Below, piece after piece: positions 5,016 to 5,633 of a stretch of DNA of 5,633 nt (positions are counted from its first letter, which is position 1; every line of letters begins with the position of its first letter). The DNA is from Desulfuromonadales bacterium (GTDB lineage: Bacteria > Desulfobacterota > Desulfuromonadia > Desulfuromonadales > BM103): contig JAOUDB010000188.1 in assembly GCA_029859485.1 (NCBI GenBank), positions 1-5,633 of the forward strand. The letters are read 5' to 3'. The translations under genes were made by a program, and so were the position numbers. Under the pieces are notes generated by a model. That model saw only the letters and a program-made list of their open reading frames with translations, did not search any database and was not told where the DNA came from.

Positions 5016-5252
5016 TCAAAAAATGATTAACTTGCGATGTGGGCGCTCCTTAGAACGCCATTGGGTAGCTTCTCGGGGGGGGGTAACCTGAAAGTATTTA
5101 ACGTTGTGTTTGGGAATCACCATAAGATGATCGCCAACCTCGAACATGAGTTTGTTGGCATCAAGTGCTTCTCTGATGTTTTTTGGAATGCATGGATTCA
5201 GCAAATGAGAGTGGCTCAGTATTGTCACTCAGACACAAAGTATCAGCTTCAC
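5016..5252 (-). pseudogene. AbrB/MazE-like DNA-binding domain gene, probably disrupted
   Basis: The frame from GTG at 5228 to TGA at 5016 encodes 70 residues and contains the SpoVT/AbrB pattern: LLNPCIPKNIREALDANK, then FEVGDHLMVIPKH. These domains form dimeric swapped-hairpin DNA-binding proteins, often antitoxins. No matching toxin is seen. The GTG at 5228 directly follows an in-frame TGA and has no ribosome binding site. A better start would be GTG at 5252, with AGGG close before it, but that gives seven codons (VKLILCV) and then the TGA, so one nonsense change appears to separate the two parts. Near the 3' end a run of nine C on the coding strand (5083-5075) follows FQVTPP. With eight C the tail would read EKLPNGVLRSAHIAS and stop at 5028. 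The gene is therefore either decaying, phase-variable or affected by sequence errors. Confidence 0.55.
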
Positions 5253-5267
5253 TCGCCCTGGTGACCT

Positions 5268-5441
5268 TCAGCCTATTCGAATCCCGCGTGGGGGTTTATC
5301 TGTGAAGACCTCTTGTAGCTTAGCATTGGCATCCAATACGGTCTTGTCGATAGCTTCCACAATGTTCTTGGCCTGCTTTCTAGCGGCCGGGTCGTCCTGG
5401 GCATTGAAGGTCACAGTGAATGTAAGCTTGTAATCGTTCAT
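5268..5441 (-). CDS. Small ORF, 57 residues, unknown function
   Basis: The frame starts MNDYKLTFTVTFNAQDDPAA and ends TDKPPRGIRIG. The first part should form a beta strand (YKLTFTVTF) and the middle a long charged helix (about 18-48, ARKQAKNIVEAIDKTVLDAN). No signal peptide or cysteine is present. The ATG is preceded by GGAG at a longish 11-nt spacing. The gene ends 15 nt before the GTG of the AbrB-like remnant, so the two may have formed a pair, an arrangement seen in antitoxin modules, but neither part shows toxin motifs. I do not recognise the family. Confidence 0.55.
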   Translation of the reverse strand: MNDYKLTFTVTFNAQDDPAARKQAKNIVEAIDKTVLDANAKLQEVFTDKPPRGIRIG

Positions 5442-5518
5442 ATCTTAATTATCTCCGTGTTGTGTGCATCATTGTGCAAGAGGACTCTGGCTCAACTTTT
5501 GATGACCCATGCTAACAT
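5442..5518. other. Short gap between the 57-codon ORF and the tRNA terminator
   Basis: No gene is seen. On the minus strand a weak TTGAGC with a poor -10 partner 17 nt away is the only promoter-like pair. A direct repeat TGCACA-ATGA-TGCACA occurs in this leader. Nothing stronger can be supported. Confidence 0.25.
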
Positions 5519-5551
5519 AAAAAAGGCCCCACGATTTCTCGAGGGGCCTTT
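5519..5551 (-). terminator. Intrinsic terminator of tRNA-Asn
   Basis: On the minus strand AAAGGCCCC (5551-5543) pairs with GGGGCCTTT (5530-5522). The 12-nt loop can extend the stem with a CGA/TCG pairing, and the 3' arm runs into a T tract that ends at 5519. It starts six nt after the encoded CCA of the tRNA gene. The reverse strand lacks an equally good T run (only GGGGCCTTTC), so leftward termination is favoured. Confidence 0.88.
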
Positions 5552-5556
5552 CAATT

Positions 5557-5632
5557 TGGCTCCGCCTGCTGGGCTCGAACCAGCGACAAGCGGATTAACA
5601 GTCCGCTGCTCTACCAACTGAGCTAAGGCGGA
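5557..5632 (-). tRNA. tRNA-Asn (anticodon GTT), CCA encoded
   Basis: The 76-nt gene folds as a full cloverleaf. The acceptor stem TCCGCCT pairs with AGGCGGA, the D arm reads GCTCAGTTGGTAGAGC, the anticodon arm is GCGGA-CTGTTAA-TCCGC with anticodon GTT, and the T arm is GCTGG-TTCGAGC-CCAGC. A discriminator G and encoded CCA (5559-5557) follow. There are no mismatches in any stem. The gene lies at the window's right edge, so its promoter is outside. Confidence 0.98.
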
Positions 5633-5633
5633 A

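Noticed and set aside
5229..5231. UGA in the AbrB-like gene as a possible selenocysteine codon
   Set aside because: AbrB-type proteins are not known to need selenocysteine at this point, and no selenocysteine insertion hairpin was recognised after it. A nonsense change or wrong start is simpler.
5037..5264. Rightward frame of 75 codons antisense to the AbrB-like gene
   Set aside because: No recognisable motif. The opposite strand holds the AbrB signature, and the frame depends on the same homopolymer run.
5270..5300. ATTCGAATCC-like segment resembling a tRNA T-loop, considered as an att fragment or tRNA remnant
   Set aside because: It does not form a T stem, does not match the nearby tRNA-Asn beyond a few bases, and lies within the end of a small open frame.
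1..5633. CRISPR array or retron-type system
   Set aside because: No spaced direct repeats and no reverse transcriptase motif (such as YADD) were found on either strand. The nitrilase-like gene alone does not establish a DRT system.

Overview
The window looks like a chromosomal accessory region of a Gram-negative bacterium. I lean towards Desulfobacterota (Deltaproteobacteria), because the small mono-heme cytochrome c with its acidic tail and C-terminal DHAADSPQPQTCG, next to CheY-like and DUF302 proteins, is the kind of gene content I associate with that group. This is an impression from the translations; no search was run.

Left part (1-2753). A DUF302 gene runs leftwards out of the window from 335. 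It is followed by a complete IS30-family insertion sequence (424-1495, 1,072 bp, 23-bp imperfect inverted ends, intact DDE transposase). Next comes a rightward 388-codon gene for a stand-alone protein of the nitrilase (carbon-nitrogen hydrolase) superfamily with a visible Glu-Lys-Cys catalytic set. These two rightward genes form a block between leftward genes and may be an imported module. No partner gene that would define a known system is visible.

Right part (2736-5632). Everything here reads leftwards. From upstream to downstream it holds tRNA-Asn with its terminator, a 57-codon ORF, a damaged AbrB/MazE-like gene, a TetR-family regulator, a signal-peptide ORF broken by a frameshift, a terminator-like hairpin, a degenerate CheY-like receiver, a periplasmic cytochrome c, a second 57-codon ORF, a 74-nt inverted repeat and a 30-codon ORF. 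The TetR gene has a near-consensus promoter with the palindrome GAGTGA-N4-TCACTC just after its -10 box. The same palindrome recurs just upstream of the frameshifted signal-peptide ORF, so the TetR protein probably controls itself and the genes below it.

How the genes may work together (inference). TetR would control a transcript that meets a terminator-like hairpin only about 25 nt before the receiver gene. The receiver-like gene, cytochrome c and second 57-codon ORF are tightly spaced with good ribosome binding sites and form a likely operon. The receiver lacks the phosphorylatable Asp and the conserved Lys, so it probably does not signal by phosphorylation. Several genes here are decaying (frameshift, internal stops, homopolymer tract), which fits a region in flux next to a tRNA gene and an insertion sequence.
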